Assembly: GCA_027014125.1 (NCBI GenBank)
Contig: JALWEI010000020.1
Location: 58,938 to 122,937 of the forward strand
Reading direction: 5' to 3'
Length of the DNA stretch: 64,000 nt
Source of the DNA: Acidilobaceae archaeon
GTDB taxonomy: Archaea > Thermoproteota > Thermoprotei_A > Sulfolobales > Acidilobaceae
Made by a program: the position numbers and the translations under genes. How positions within the stretch are numbered: position 1 is the stretch's first letter; each line of letters opens with the position of its first letter. The notes under the pieces are model-generated. The model had not been told where the DNA came from, did no database searches, and was given only the letters and a program-made list of their open reading frames with translations. Shown piece after piece: positions 25,043 to 34,688 of this stretch.

Positions 25043-25124
25043 TGTGGATGCCCGTGGATAGGCCTCTTACTCTTAAATGAGTGCCCGGCTATGGCGGAGA
25101 TACTCATAGGTAGAACGGATGTGA

Positions 25125-26315
25125 TCACCCATACCTTCGCCCGCCTTTCACAATATATACAGTTAACAATATTACAACTGCCAACAGTATGATGCTTGAT
25201 ATCTTCAGCATTATAACATAAGTGTCTTCCTCTCCTTCTGCGATGCCTGTATCCACATTTGTATCTGTTGCACTATCACTCCTGGCACCGGTTCCTTCCC
25301 CTGAAGTAGGTGCACTAGTTACTGGGCTACCGGTTTCCGGCGTTAACTGCACTGCATTTTTCATTAGGTCCCGGATCAACTCTATGCTAATAGTATAATT
25401 ATCAAACACTACGGCTATGTAGTCACTCGTGCAGGCTATATCAACTATGCTTCCCGGATAAATTGATAATATATACTGCGTTCCATTTCCTAAGTGCATG
25501 GAACTCAAGACAGTCCCATTGCTATATAGTTTACCGTAATATACTGTGTTGTCAGATGTGCATATAGAACTAGTAATCCCATTTATTTCAGCGACTTTTT
25601 TATCCCCGTCTAATATTACTGTCTTGTTGCCGAGTATATCTGCTATATAGTTTTTATTGTCATCGATATCTATCACTGTACCGTCGATTATCCCCTTTGA
25701 AATATTATTACCGTCTACTATTAGTAGTAATGTTTTGTTATCTAATGTGTATATTATGTATAGTTTGTCTTGTGTTTCATCTATGTACGATTGACTGTAT
25801 TGTACATTTATTGTTATATTATTTAATATTGTGTTGTTATATTTATTTAGTTGTATTATATTATGCTTTGTTATAAGTAGTATTGTATTATTTATGATGT
25901 TTCCTGCTATGACGTCTTCATTTGTTATATTTGTTATATCTATCACATTTTTTTCTATAATTTTTAGTGCATATGTGTCTACCTTGTATAATATAATTAT
26001 TCTCCTGTCTAGTATTTTAGTGTATGTTAGGGTTTGTATTGTATTGTTGTATATTTTTACGTCGAGTATATCCAGTGGTAGTGTTATGTTTATATATGCT
26101 GTATTGTTTCCTCCTGTATATATATCATTTTGTTGTATTTGAATTATATTATTTTTCGTGTTTACTATTATTATTTTCCCGTTGTGGATAGTATAGTCCC
26201 CGTGATCAATATTCAGTGTGAGTTGGGCATGAGATACTATTGCTATGATTATTGGTATTATAGTAACGAATATTAATAAGAGTTTCTTTGTGGTTTGGCC
26301 GCTGTTTGTGATCAC
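25125..26315 (-). CDS. AT-rich, Asn-rich surface protein with signal peptide and C-terminal anchor
   Basis: 396 residues. A signal peptide (about 1-31) and a C-terminal membrane helix (ISSIILLAVVILLTVYIV) followed by KGGRRYG bracket an extracellular domain. Its repeated short β-strands (for example TVIDIDDN, ADILGN, TVILDGD, AEINGI) suggest a β-propeller-like fold. More than ten N-x-S/T sequons predict heavy N-glycosylation. A Ser/Thr/Gly/Pro-rich linker precedes the anchor. Base composition is strikingly low in G+C, with AAT/ATA codons, unlike the flanking genes, which suggests transfer or rapid divergence. Function is unknown. Confidence 0.7.
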   Translation of the reverse strand: MITNSGQTTKKLLLIFVTIIPIIIAIVSHAQLTLNIDHGDYTIHNGKIIIVNTKNNIIQIQQNDIYTGGNNTAYINITLPLDILDVKIYNNTIQTLTYTKILDRRIIILYKVDTYALKIIEKNVIDITNITNEDVIAGNIINNTILLITKHNIIQLNKYNNTILNNITINVQYSQSYIDETQDKLYIIYTLDNKTLLLIVDGNNISKGIIDGTVIDIDDNKNYIADILGNKTVILDGDKKVAEINGITSSICTSDNTVYYGKLYSNGTVLSSMHLGNGTQYILSIYPGSIVDIACTSDYIAVVFDNYTISIELIRDLMKNAVQLTPETGSPVTSAPTSGEGTGARSDSATDTNVDTGIAEGEEDTYVIMLKISSIILLAVVILLTVYIVKGGRRYG

Positions 26316-26345
26316 CGTGTTGCGCCCTTGGGTCTCTGGGCTTCT

Positions 26346-28772
26346 TTACCCTCTTTTTAGTGCTTTCTCGAGTAGTATGCGTTGCTCTATGCTTGCAACT
26401 GTCCTCCGTACTCTTATTACCGCATCTGGGTTTACGCTTATCGAGTCTATTCCTTTTCTAACTAGGAATTCGACTACTTCTGGGTATACGCTTGGTGCTT
26501 GTCCGCATATGCTGGCAGTTATGCCGTTTTTGTGTGCTGCATCTATTATCATTTCCATTGCTTTGAGTACTGCTGGGTCTCTCTCGTCGAAGTATCCCAT
26601 TCTGGCTAGTAGGCCGCTGTCCCTGTCGGCTCCTAGTACTAGCTGTGTTAGGTCGTTGCTCCCTATGCTGAAGCCGTCTATTATCTTTGCGAACTCGTCG
26701 GCTAGGAATACTGTGCTTGGCACCTCAACCATTATCCATACCTTGAAGTCTTTGCCCCTGTATAGGCCTTCGTCCTCCATTATCTTTATTGCCCTTTCTA
26801 GCTCCCATGTTGTCCTTACGAATGGGAACATTACCCAGACGTTCTTTAGGCCCCACTCGTCTCTTACCTTCTTTATTGCTCTTACTTCTAGCCTGAATGC
26901 TGGTTCATACTTCTCTGATATGTACCTTGATACACCCCTCCACCCTATCATGGGGTTTCTCTCGTTTATCTCATACTTCTCTCCGCCCTTCAACCCCTTG
27001 TACTCGTTCGTCTTGAAGTCGCTAAACCTTACTACAACGGGTCTCGGGTAGATTGCGCTGGCTACCTTGGCTATTCCCTCCGCCAGCTTGTCTACGAAGA
27101 ATACTCCCCTGCCCTGGTCTATAAGGTATAGTGGATGGTATCCTATCCAGCTTGATATTATGAATTCAATCCTCATTAGCCCTATTCCGTCGAAGGGGAG
27201 GTTCTTGTACCTGTCTATCTCCTCTGGTTGCCCTAGGTTCATGTAGATCTTGGTTGCTGTTACTGGGTGCAGGTTTACGAGTATCTCGGCGGGCACCGCA
27301 GCCTCGGCGGGCTTCTCCTCTTCCTCCTTTGCAATCTCACCGTAGTAGACGACCCCCCGGGACCCGTCTACCGTGACTACCATACCATCCTTCAGCTTAG
27401 TGGTTGCCTCTCCCGTGCCTACGACAGCTGGTATCCCGAGCTCCCTTGCAACTATTGCAGCGTGGGCGGTCATACCGCCCTCGTCCGTCACTATCGCCGA
27501 GGCTAGTTTCATGTAGGGGACCCAGTCCGGGTCCGTCATCTTAGTGACTAGCACGTCCCCCTTCTCCATCTTCTTCTTAGCCTCGTCTACTGTTAGAGCC
27601 ACCTTAACCCTGCCCGACGCTATGCCTGGGCTAGCCGGGACTCCCCTTACCAGGACCTCCCCCGTCTTCTCCTCTACCCTCTCCTCCTCTACCTGCTCCT
27701 TGGATCTCCTGCTCCACACCGTCTCGGGCCTTGCCTGTACTAGGAATATGTTGCTGCCCTGGGGCATGTCTGAGTCTATTGCCCACTCTATATCCATGGG
27801 CCTGCCGAAGACCTGCTCCACCTTGAGCCCCATCTCGGCTAGGGACTTCGCCTCCTCCTCTGTTATCGACGGCTTGTCCCTCCTTATCCCGTACTTCTCT
27901 ATTATCCTAGCCACCCCGGGCGTCTTCTCCCTTATCTTGGCTAGTTCCTCCTCGCTGCCTGGGAGCTCCACCTCTACGTTTCTCCCCAGCTCCTCATCGT
28001 AGAATAGCGCCTTGTCCTTTTCCGATATCCTAGCTTCAAGTATCTCCAGCGTTCCCTTGTCTAGGATGAACGTGTCAGGGGTTACCTTGCCTCCCACTAT
28101 GAACTCTCCTAGGCCCCAGATCGACTCGACGACAATCTTACTCTCATCCCCAGTCACCGGGTGTATTGTAAACATGACCCCGCTACTCCTACTGTTAACC
28201 ATCTTCTGTACAACCACCGCCATGTAGGCTGCCTCGTGGTCTATGTTCAGGGAGTCCCTGTAGCTGAGGGCCCTCGCCGTCCATAGGCTGGCCCATGCCT
28301 TCTTCACGTGCTCCACCACAGCGTCCTCGCCCTGGACATTGAGGTAAGTCTCCTGCTGCCCGGCGAAGCTGGCCTCTGGGAGGTCCTCCAGGGTTGCGCT
28401 ACTCCTGACCGCGACTCTAGGCTCCTCTATACCCACCTGGCTACCAAGCCTCCTGTAGGCCTGGATTATCTCGTTCCTTATCCTTGAGGGCATGGGGGTC
28501 CGGATGAACTTGCTCCGTATGAGGGAGCTAGCCTTCTCATACTCCTCCGGCTTCCCGCTGACTATAACTTCCTCTATTATGTGCCTTATGAACCCGGCTA
28601 TCCCCGTCTCGAATATGAACTGCTTGTAGGCCTCGCTCGTGACCACGAAGCCCGGGGGGACTGGGATACCGTTTGAGATCATAGTGCCTAGGCCCGCGGC
28701 CTTTCCGCCGACAAGGGTTTTGTCGTGGAGCGGTATCTCGTCCAGCCAGACTATGAGAGGAGCCTGAGCCAC
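26346..28772 (-). CDS. ppsA: Phosphoenolpyruvate synthase
   Basis: Converts pyruvate and ATP to PEP, AMP and phosphate; it is central to gluconeogenesis or reversible glycolysis in archaea. 808 residues, the family's normal length. The N-terminal ATP-grasp domain begins with [11 protein letters not shown] and contains [17 protein letters not shown]. The phospho-histidine domain carries [14 protein letters not shown] with His437. The C-terminal TIM barrel has [24 protein letters not shown] and SICGQAPS with the catalytic Cys. The GTG start at 28772 has GGTG 7 bases before it. It is followed within 30 bases by the AT-rich surface gene. Confidence 0.96.
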   Translation of the reverse strand: MAQAPLIVWLDEIPLHDKTLVGGKAAGLGTMISNGIPVPPGFVVTSEAYKQFIFETGIAGFIRHIIEEVIVSGKPEEYEKASSLIRSKFIRTPMPSRIRNEIIQAYRRLGSQVGIEEPRVAVRSSATLEDLPEASFAGQQETYLNVQGEDAVVEHVKKAWASLWTARALSYRDSLNIDHEAAYMAVVVQKMVNSRSSGVMFTIHPVTGDESKIVVESIWGLGEFIVGGKVTPDTFILDKGTLEILEARISEKDKALFYDEELGRNVEVELPGSEEELAKIREKTPGVARIIEKYGIRRDKPSITEEEAKSLAEMGLKVEQVFGRPMDIEWAIDSDMPQGSNIFLVQARPETVWSRRSKEQVEEERVEEKTGEVLVRGVPASPGIASGRVKVALTVDEAKKKMEKGDVLVTKMTDPDWVPYMKLASAIVTDEGGMTAHAAIVARELGIPAVVGTGEATTKLKDGMVVTVDGSRGVVYYGEIAKEEEEKPAEAAVPAEILVNLHPVTATKIYMNLGQPEEIDRYKNLPFDGIGLMRIEFIISSWIGYHPLYLIDQGRGVFFVDKLAEGIAKVASAIYPRPVVVRFSDFKTNEYKGLKGGEKYEINERNPMIGWRGVSRYISEKYEPAFRLEVRAIKKVRDEWGLKNVWVMFPFVRTTWELERAIKIMEDEGLYRGKDFKVWIMVEVPSTVFLADEFAKIIDGFSIGSNDLTQLVLGADRDSGLLARMGYFDERDPAVLKAMEMIIDAAHKNGITASICGQAPSVYPEVVEFLVRKGIDSISVNPDAVIRVRRTVASIEQRILLEKALKRG

Positions 28773-28881
28773 CCTGTAGCACCATGGTGACTCGTATTGT
28801 TTCCTGCTAATTATTTTACTGTTCTCATATACCGTTACATCTAAAATAGTATACTTTTAGGCCCCGGCTTCACAGGCCTGG

Positions 28882-30195
28882 CTACGTGCCTAGCATTTCC
28901 TTGGCGACTCTACCAGCATCCTCTAGCCTGGCCTCCCTCCTCTCCCTCGTCCTTGTGTCGTAGATCGTGGCGGTACCAGCCTCTGCCTCCTTAGCCCCGA
29001 CGTACACCAGGAGCCTTATGCCCAGCCTCTGCGCCTTCCTCCTCTGAACCCCGGGGCTTGCCATGCTCAAGTCGATCCTCGTCCTTACCCCCGCTTTCCT
29101 CAGCGCCCTGGCCACCCTCCAGGCATAGGAGTAGGCCCCCTTGTCTAGCACCACCACCATTGCCTCGGTCACGGTCTTCTCCTTGAGCGTGTATAGCCCC
29201 AGCTCTAGGCCGGCATCTATGATCCTCTCTATACCAATGCTGGCCCCCGTAGCGGGTATCTGCGTGCTTGTGAAGAGCCCTATGAGGTTGTCGTATCTCC
29301 CGCCTCCAGCAACGCTTCCTATCCTTGGCTTGTCTAGTACAACCTCGAGTATGGGGCCTGTATAGTAGTCAAGCCCCCTAACCAGGCTCAGGTCTACGAC
29401 TACACTACTATTATCCACAAGCCCTATAATACCCTCGAGGTGCTTCACTGCATCAGCAACTAGCTTGTTGCCTCCGTACCTCCTAGCTACCTCCCCTAGC
29501 AGCTCGCCGGGGTCTCCCTGAATCGATATTATATCGATTATCCTATCCACAGTCGAATCCTGGAGCCCCAGCTTGAGCAGCTCACCCCTAACCCCCTCAA
29601 CCCCGATCTTGTCAAGCTTATCTATCGCCCTATAGACTGGGAGTATAGCGTCGCCTAGGCCGAGCTCCTCCTCAAATATGCCTCTGAGCAGCCTCCTATC
29701 GTTTAGCCTAACCTTGAAGCCGCTGGAGAACCCTAGCTCCCTGATAACGTCTATGACAAGCTCCACGATCTCGGCATCAGCCTCCGGATGGGGTGACCCA
29801 ACTATGTCTGCATCGCACTGGTAGAACTCCCTGTACCTACCCTTCTGAGGCTCCTCGTGCCTCCACACCGGGCCTATGTGGTACCTTTTGAAGGGCATGG
29901 GTATGTCTCTGTGTGTGGCCACGAATCTCGCCATGGGGACGGTTAGGTCATACCTCAGGGCGTACTCTCGGCCGCTCCACTTGTCTGTGAATCTCCATAT
30001 CAGCCTGTTCTCAGCTTCCTCGCCATACTTCCCTGCCAGGGTCTCCCAGTACTCCAGGGCTGGCGTGTCTATGGGATCGAAGCCGTACCTCTGGAAGACG
30101 CGCTCAACCCTGGATAGCAGGTCCTTCCTAAGTATCATGAGGTCTGGCGGGAAATCCCTGAATCCTCTGGGCGGCCTCGGGCTCGTCCCTGCCAG
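28882..30195 (-). CDS. hisS: Histidyl-tRNA synthetase, probable CTG start
   Basis: Class II synthetase charging tRNA-His. Motif 2 lies near GPVWRHEEPQKGRYREFYQ, the His-specific motifs are LVRGLDYYTG and AGGGRYDNLIG, and the C-terminal anticodon domain ends the protein. The first ATG (30138) would cut off the conserved N-terminal PRGFRDFPPDLM. That segment is encoded in frame just upstream, but no ATG, GTG or TTG precedes it before the stop at 30214-30216. A CTG at 30195, 7 bases after GGGGTG, is the best candidate start. An ATG in another frame (MKSGVP) further upstream leaves a frameshift as the alternative. Confidence 0.92.
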   Translation of the reverse strand: MAGTSPRPPRGFRDFPPDLMILRKDLLSRVERVFQRYGFDPIDTPALEYWETLAGKYGEEAENRLIWRFTDKWSGREYALRYDLTVPMARFVATHRDIPMPFKRYHIGPVWRHEEPQKGRYREFYQCDADIVGSPHPEADAEIVELVIDVIRELGFSSGFKVRLNDRRLLRGIFEEELGLGDAILPVYRAIDKLDKIGVEGVRGELLKLGLQDSTVDRIIDIISIQGDPGELLGEVARRYGGNKLVADAVKHLEGIIGLVDNSSVVVDLSLVRGLDYYTGPILEVVLDKPRIGSVAGGGRYDNLIGLFTSTQIPATGASIGIERIIDAGLELGLYTLKEKTVTEAMVVVLDKGAYSYAWRVARALRKAGVRTRIDLSMASPGVQRRKAQRLGIRLLVYVGAKEAEAGTATIYDTRTRERREARLEDAGRVAKEMLGT

Positions 30196-30276
30196 CGCTC
30201 GGCACCCCGCTTTTCATACAACCACTATCATCCTCCGGGTTGGCCCCGGGAGTATAATAGATGCGGCCCCAACCAG

Positions 30277-31272
30277 CTAGGTGCAGGGCTCCTCTCCTAT
30301 CCTGGGCTCCCTCTTCCTCGTAGGGTATGCCTCAACAATCCTGCTATCGCAATCCTCCACACAGTATCCTGGAGGGACTTGTAGAACGGCTTCCCCGCAC
30401 TTAGCCTCTACCCATTCTAGCGTGCCCTCCCCGGTCTCCTCCTCATACCACGCTTTATCTAGGCTAGCTGCCCTCCTGAGCCTGTTCCTGGTCTGTATGG
30501 AGTCCTTGAAGCTTGCAGGGCAGAAGTGAACCGGTATGCTTGTGTTCTCCCTGGCCCATTCTAGGACCTCTAGTGCTGCCTCGTAGGATCCCTCTACTGT
30601 GAAGGGCCTCCTCCTGCTCTCCCTGTAGCCCCGGGCTAGTAGCCCCCTGGTATTGGGCTCCACGAACTCCATCTCGTTTAGGTTAACGAATTTGGCGCCG
30701 AACCGCCATGCAGCCAGTATGACTTTCTTGGCCCACTCCACCATCCTGGGCGCTATTGGTATCTCGACCCCCACATCCATCCCTGTATGAAGCACCGCTA
30801 GCCTTATCCTATCCTCGAACCCCTCAACTGTGGGATGGAACCGTATCTCGTCCAGGCCAGCCCTGTCCAGCGCCTTGAGCGCCTCTATTGTGGCGTACCT
30901 ACCGCTCGTGTAGAGGTGAATATGGAATCCTGGCCCCATAGCGTCCTTTAGTGACGTGATCACCTCGAGGGTCCTATCTAGGGCTATTAGCGGGTCGCCG
31001 CCCGTTATGCTTGCCCCCTGTGCTCCTATCCTCTGCACCTCGGCTACAAGATCTTCTACGGTGTCAACCCTCTCCTCGTTGACATAGAACACGTCGTGCC
31101 CCAACCTGTCCCTGCTGACGGGACAGTAGAAGCAGGAGTCGTCGCAGAGGCCAGTTACGAATACTACCGCCTTCACTCCAGCGTAGCACAGGCTACAGCC
31201 CAGTGCCGGCTCCGGCCTACTGTATAGCCCCTTCGCTGGCGTCCCTGCTAGCCGCTGAATCCTTATAGCCAC
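30277..31272 (-). CDS. Radical SAM protein with extra N-terminal CxxC
   Basis: 331 residues. The SAM-cleaving 4Fe-4S motif is CDDSCFYC (C43, C47, C50), followed by ITGGDPL for SAM binding and HLYTSG. Before it, LGCSLCYAG provides another CxxC (C26, C29), and further Cys occur at the C-terminus (GYCVEDCDS and the final EEPCT), which may hold a second cluster. It resembles archaeal proteins annotated as pyruvate-formate-lyase-activating-enzyme related (COG2108-like). The substrate is not known. It stands divergently to the AbrB/PhoU-like gene across a shared promoter region. Confidence 0.82.
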   Translation of the reverse strand: MAIRIQRLAGTPAKGLYSRPEPALGCSLCYAGVKAVVFVTGLCDDSCFYCPVSRDRLGHDVFYVNEERVDTVEDLVAEVQRIGAQGASITGGDPLIALDRTLEVITSLKDAMGPGFHIHLYTSGRYATIEALKALDRAGLDEIRFHPTVEGFEDRIRLAVLHTGMDVGVEIPIAPRMVEWAKKVILAAWRFGAKFVNLNEMEFVEPNTRGLLARGYRESRRRPFTVEGSYEAALEVLEWARENTSIPVHFCPASFKDSIQTRNRLRRAASLDKAWYEEETGEGTLEWVEAKCGEAVLQVPPGYCVEDCDSRIVEAYPTRKREPRIGEEPCT

Positions 31273-31316
31273 TGTCCCTCTAAACCCCGCGTCTTGGAGC
31301 CTGTTCCAGGGCGTAC

Positions 31317-31340
31317 CTATTAATATATAATGTTTATATC
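31317..31340. promoter_or_regulatory. Divergent TATA elements between radical SAM and AbrB/PhoU-like genes
   Basis: An AT-rich block holds ATTATATATTAATAG on the minus strand (31331-31317, for the radical SAM gene) and TTTATATC on the plus strand (31333-31340, for the AbrB/PhoU-like gene). Both spacings fit archaeal promoters. Confidence 0.5.
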
Positions 31341-31390
31341 GCTAGGCAATATCTTTACATGTGGAAACATGAGGATCCGGCGCCCGGGGC

Positions 31391-32377
31391 ATGGTTGCAG
31401 TGGAGGCGATGATAGAAGCCAGGAAGATACAAAAGCTGGGCAGCAGCTCCCTTATCGTTACGCTGCCCAGGAGCTGGGTCAAGAGGAACCAGGTATCCCA
31501 GGGCGACATAGTCTATATAATAGATGAGGGGCGCTCCATAAGGATAATACCATCATCCACAAAGGCCAACATACACAATATAACGATGGACCTCTCCAAA
31601 CTCAAGGATGCAAGGCTAGCCTCGATGACCGTTAGCTGCATCTACACTCTAGGCTACGACGAGGTAGAACTGCTTCTATCGAAGGACGCTGACGTATTAT
31701 CAACGCTCAGCAACATAAGGTCGAGCGCAAGCAGGCTCCTCGGCCTTGATATAGTTGACCACGACGATACCTCGATAAAAGTGAGGGTTGTAATAGACCA
31801 GACTAGGCTGGATGTGAGGACCACAATCAAGGGAATGACTAACACCGTTGCGCTGTCAGTCGAGGTCCTCGAGAGGGCCGTGAAGGGTGTCGAGCCTAGA
31901 CCCAAGATACTCGAGGAGGCCACCTATATAAGGAATGAACTATTCAAGAACCAGCACCTTATAATAAGACTAATGATAAGTAACGGCTACATGGTCTCCG
32001 GAAACGGAGAGTACACGCACGGGGTCCTCATCGGCACCAGCCTACTCGCCATAGTAGGAGAGAGTATGCTAGACGCGATCTACAAGATCACCAAGAATAA
32101 CTTCACCGTCTCAAAAACCACAGCATCCCTACTATGGGAGCTTAAGAGGCTAATCCCGATAGTGGGCTACACCCTCTCGAACCCGAGTATAAAGAGGAGC
32201 AAGGAGTCAATATACACAATCGTAAAGCTGAGAGAGGAGATAGGCCAGAGAATCTCTGAGGCAAAGGAGCCGGGCGACTTGATACTACTAACCAAGATAG
32301 ATGACGCGCTAAGGGTACTACAGATAATAGCCTACACAAGCTTCTGCGCCGCCACGTCAAGCCTAGTAGTAAAGTAG
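31391..32377 (+). CDS. AbrB/SpoVT-type DNA-binding domain fused to a PhoU-like domain
   Basis: 328 residues. The N-terminal 50 (ARKIQKLGSSSLIVTLPRSWVKRNQVSQGD) form a swapped-hairpin AbrB domain, a DNA-binding fold. The remainder is helical and resembles PhoU, the regulator of phosphate uptake, with two long repeats. Such archaeal fusions are annotated as phosphate-uptake regulators. No phosphate transporter is nearby, so the controlled genes are unknown. ATG 31391 and ATG 31409 are both possible starts. The coding strand becomes A/C-rich toward the 3' end, as in aspS. Confidence 0.78.
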   Translation: MVAVEAMIEARKIQKLGSSSLIVTLPRSWVKRNQVSQGDIVYIIDEGRSIRIIPSSTKANIHNITMDLSKLKDARLASMTVSCIYTLGYDEVELLLSKDADVLSTLSNIRSSASRLLGLDIVDHDDTSIKVRVVIDQTRLDVRTTIKGMTNTVALSVEVLERAVKGVEPRPKILEEATYIRNELFKNQHLIIRLMISNGYMVSGNGEYTHGVLIGTSLLAIVGESMLDAIYKITKNNFTVSKTTASLLWELKRLIPIVGYTLSNPSIKRSKESIYTIVKLREEIGQRISEAKEPGDLILLTKIDDALRVLQIIAYTSFCAATSSLVVK

Positions 32378-32381
32378 CGGG

Positions 32382-32744
32382 TTGCTGGCTTTGTGTAAGA
32401 GGCGCCTCCACGCCCGCATCGAGGTGAGGACGCCCGGAGGTGCGTGGAGGCGCTACAAGGCCACAGTCTACCTACACCCTAGGGGGTGCATGAAGGCATC
32501 TCAAACCCACCTGGATATACACTTCAACACGGTCCCCGAGCCGCTACGCGACCTCTTATTCCAGCGCGGCCTGACAGCTAGGTGCACCCTATCCCGGGGT
32601 GTCCTACTAGTGCACCTGGGGCTTGTAGAGGCTAGGCTCACCGGCTTAGGCATAGACCCTGGACGGGCGTCCTTGTCCTTTAGGTGCTATATGTATAGAA
32701 AAAGGGATGGCGGGGTGTACCTTTCACTGCCCTGGCTATCCTAG
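32382..32744 (+). CDS. Hypothetical protein
   Basis: 120 residues, basic, β-rich, without signal or membrane segments. I do not recognise it. The TTG start at 32382 is 4 bases after the previous stop, so the gene is probably co-transcribed with the AbrB/PhoU-like regulator. It contains Cys residues at the N-terminus and mid-protein (GCMK, RCTL, RCYMY) without a clear metal motif. Convergent sod ends one base away. Confidence 0.5.
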   Translation: MLALCKRRLHARIEVRTPGGAWRRYKATVYLHPRGCMKASQTHLDIHFNTVPEPLRDLLFQRGLTARCTLSRGVLLVHLGLVEARLTGLGIDPGRASLSFRCYMYRKRDGGVYLSLPWLS

Positions 32745-32745
32745 C

Positions 32746-33405
32746 CTACTTTGGGGGGAATGGTAGGTCTAGCTTGAATAGTGGGGCCGATCCGTTTATT
32801 GCCCTCTCGTACCTGGCCGCAACGTCGTCCCAGTTGACGACGTTCCACCAGTTCTCTACGTAGCTACCCCTGTCATTCTTGTACTGTAGGTAGTAGGCGT
32901 GCTCCCACACGTCTATTACTAGTATGGGTACTAGGCCAGCGGTGGCTAGGACATTGTGCTTCTCTATCTGGCCTATCCTAAGCTCCCCTGTTAGCGGGTC
33001 CACGGCTAGGAATGCCCATCCAACGCCCTCAACCTGCTTGGCCGCGGCTGAGAACAGCTTCTTGAAGCCGTCGAAGCCTCCGAACTGCTTCTCTATAGCG
33101 TCGGCTAGGCTGCCTCCGGGGGTACCTCCTCCCTTGCCCTGCGGGGCCATGTTTGGCCAGAATATTGAGTGCATTATGTGGCCTCCGTAGTTGAATGAGA
33201 AGTCCCTCAGCACCGCCTTCACGTTGATCTCTGCCTCTCCCTTTAGGTACTTCTCTATCTTCTCTAGAGCAGCGTTGGCCCCCTTAACGTATGCGTTATG
33301 GTGCTTCTGGTGGTGGAGCTTCATTATCTCCTCTATTATGTAGGGCTCTAGGGCGTTGTATGCATATGGGAGTGGGGGTAGCTCATACCTCGCGAATCCG
33401 ACCAT
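32746..33405 (-). CDS. sod: Superoxide dismutase, Fe/Mn family
   Basis: Converts superoxide to hydrogen peroxide and oxygen. 219 residues, as usual. The four metal ligands are visible: His31 (KLHHQKHH), His79 (GGHIMHSIFW), Asp165 and His169 (DVWEHAYYLQY). Whether iron or manganese is bound cannot be told. GGAGGTG lies 6 bases before the ATG. A TATA-like TATATATC lies upstream on the minus strand. It implies exposure to oxygen even if the organism is anaerobic. Confidence 0.96.
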   Translation of the reverse strand: MVGFARYELPPLPYAYNALEPYIIEEIMKLHHQKHHNAYVKGANAALEKIEKYLKGEAEINVKAVLRDFSFNYGGHIMHSIFWPNMAPQGKGGGTPGGSLADAIEKQFGGFDGFKKLFSAAAKQVEGVGWAFLAVDPLTGELRIGQIEKHNVLATAGLVPILVIDVWEHAYYLQYKNDRGSYVENWWNVVNWDDVAARYERAINGSAPLFKLDLPFPPK

Positions 33406-33552
33406 TCCCTACACCTCCTGGTCCATCCTCTGACATGTACTATAATCTAGCTTTTTACAGGTGATATATACCTAATCCGCTTCCTGGGCCCGTTCTACAC
33501 CTTAGACTCTTAATTACCCTACTAACCTATGATCCTCCTAGGTGTCTAGCCG

Positions 33553-34185
33553 TTGATACCGAGAATAGTGGCGATGCTACTAGCCACGACGGTGGTGGCT
33601 ACGATAGCCTACCAGGCGTGGGCGGCACAAGTATCGCCTTCAATCCAGCCAGTAGTACAGCCTATTCCGGTGAACGAGACCCTAGGCCCCGGCGATGATA
33701 AGAATGAAGCCCGCCCAGACTCTGATTCTAGCGGGCAGGTAATAACGTATAATTGCACCAACGGCGTGCAGATGTCGATGCCCAAGAACCTTACGGGGTA
33801 TCAGGGAGAGATTGTAGTTATAATATACACCCGGGGGGGAGCCGAGGTTAAGCTAAGGTGCATACCCACCGGTGGACAGGGCCCCGTTATACAGGGGATT
33901 AGGGAAGCCGGTATAGAGTCGAAGCCTAGGCAGGAAACGGTCACCACAACACTCGCACAAAAAACGGCTACCACACTAGCGGCACAGCAGGCAACCACCC
34001 CCCAAGAGGCTACCAGGGGCTTGACTGCTGATAGAACAACCGCTCCCGCCAAGCAGGTCGAGGGACAGGCCAGCCTGCAAGCAGTCCCACCCAGCTCTGC
34101 GGGGGAAAGACTAATGTTGACCCTACTAGGCGGTATACTGGCCGGGCTGGCCGCTGTGGCTGCATGGAGGATACTACTATCATGA
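33553..34185 (+). CDS. Membrane-anchored secreted protein, partner of an HTH membrane protein
   Basis: 210 residues. An N-terminal signal peptide (MIPRIVAMLLATTVVATIA...WA), a small extracellular domain of about 80 residues with two Cys and two N-glycosylation sequons (YNCTNG, PKNLTG), a Thr/Gln/Ala-rich stalk (about 125-180) and a C-terminal helix (LLGGILAGLAAVAAWRILL). Its stop overlaps the start of the HTH membrane gene (ATGA), so the two are translationally coupled and may form a surface sensor and its regulator. I know no named family. Start is TTG 33553, with AGGTG upstream. Confidence 0.6.
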   Translation: MIPRIVAMLLATTVVATIAYQAWAAQVSPSIQPVVQPIPVNETLGPGDDKNEARPDSDSSGQVITYNCTNGVQMSMPKNLTGYQGEIVVIIYTRGGAEVKLRCIPTGGQGPVIQGIREAGIESKPRQETVTTTLAQKTATTLAAQQATTPQEATRGLTADRTTAPAKQVEGQASLQAVPPSSAGERLMLTLLGGILAGLAAVAAWRILLS

Positions 34186-34640
34186 AGCAGGATAGGGAGA
34201 GAGAGGAAAGCGGAGACCCTATAGCTAGCCTGGCCGGGAGTAGTCTAAGAGTCTACATGCTACTCCTAACCTCCGATGAGCCGCTAGGGGTTAGGGAGGT
34301 CCAGAGGAGGATCGGGTTCAAGAGCCCCAGCACTGCCAGGCACCACCTGGAGAGGCTAGTAGAGCTCGGGCTGGCATACAGGACGGGAGGGGGCTACAAG
34401 GCCAAGAAGCCCAGGGAGGGCATGTTCGCCGCCTACATAGTTTACAAGGGCAAGCTCCTCCCCCGAAGCCTGTTCATAGCAGCCTTCAGCGCGGGAGCCT
34501 CAGCAGCCTACACGCTGGCCCCCGGCTCTGACCCCGTGGCATCAGTGGTCCTATGGATCATAACCGGCCTCCTAGCGCTAGACTCTCTGCTCATGTGGAG
34601 GACCATCAAGAAATACTATCTACAAGCTAGGAAAGAGTAG
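34182..34640 (+). CDS. Winged-helix protein with C-terminal membrane helices
   Basis: 153 residues. A winged-helix domain fills residues 20-75 (REVQRRIGFKSPSTARHHL is the recognition region, LVELGLAYRTGGGYKA the wing). It is followed by two hydrophobic segments (LFIAAFSAGASAAYTLA and VVLWIITGLLALDSLLMW). A DNA-binding domain tied to the membrane suggests a one-component regulator. ATG 34182 overlaps the upstream stop by 4 bases; an ATG at 34164 is less likely. The presumed input is the coupled surface protein, which is inference. Confidence 0.68.
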   Translation: MKQDREREESGDPIASLAGSSLRVYMLLLTSDEPLGVREVQRRIGFKSPSTARHHLERLVELGLAYRTGGGYKAKKPREGMFAAYIVYKGKLLPRSLFIAAFSAGASAAYTLAPGSDPVASVVLWIITGLLALDSLLMWRTIKKYYLQARKE

Positions 34641-34688
34641 AATAACCCGGGGACCTTGCACCATTATCTATAGGGGGTGCGCCCAGCG

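Noticed and set aside
31330..31527. Alternative short gene upstream of the AbrB/PhoU-like gene
   Set aside because: It shifts frame against the clear AbrB domain and begins inside the divergent promoter.
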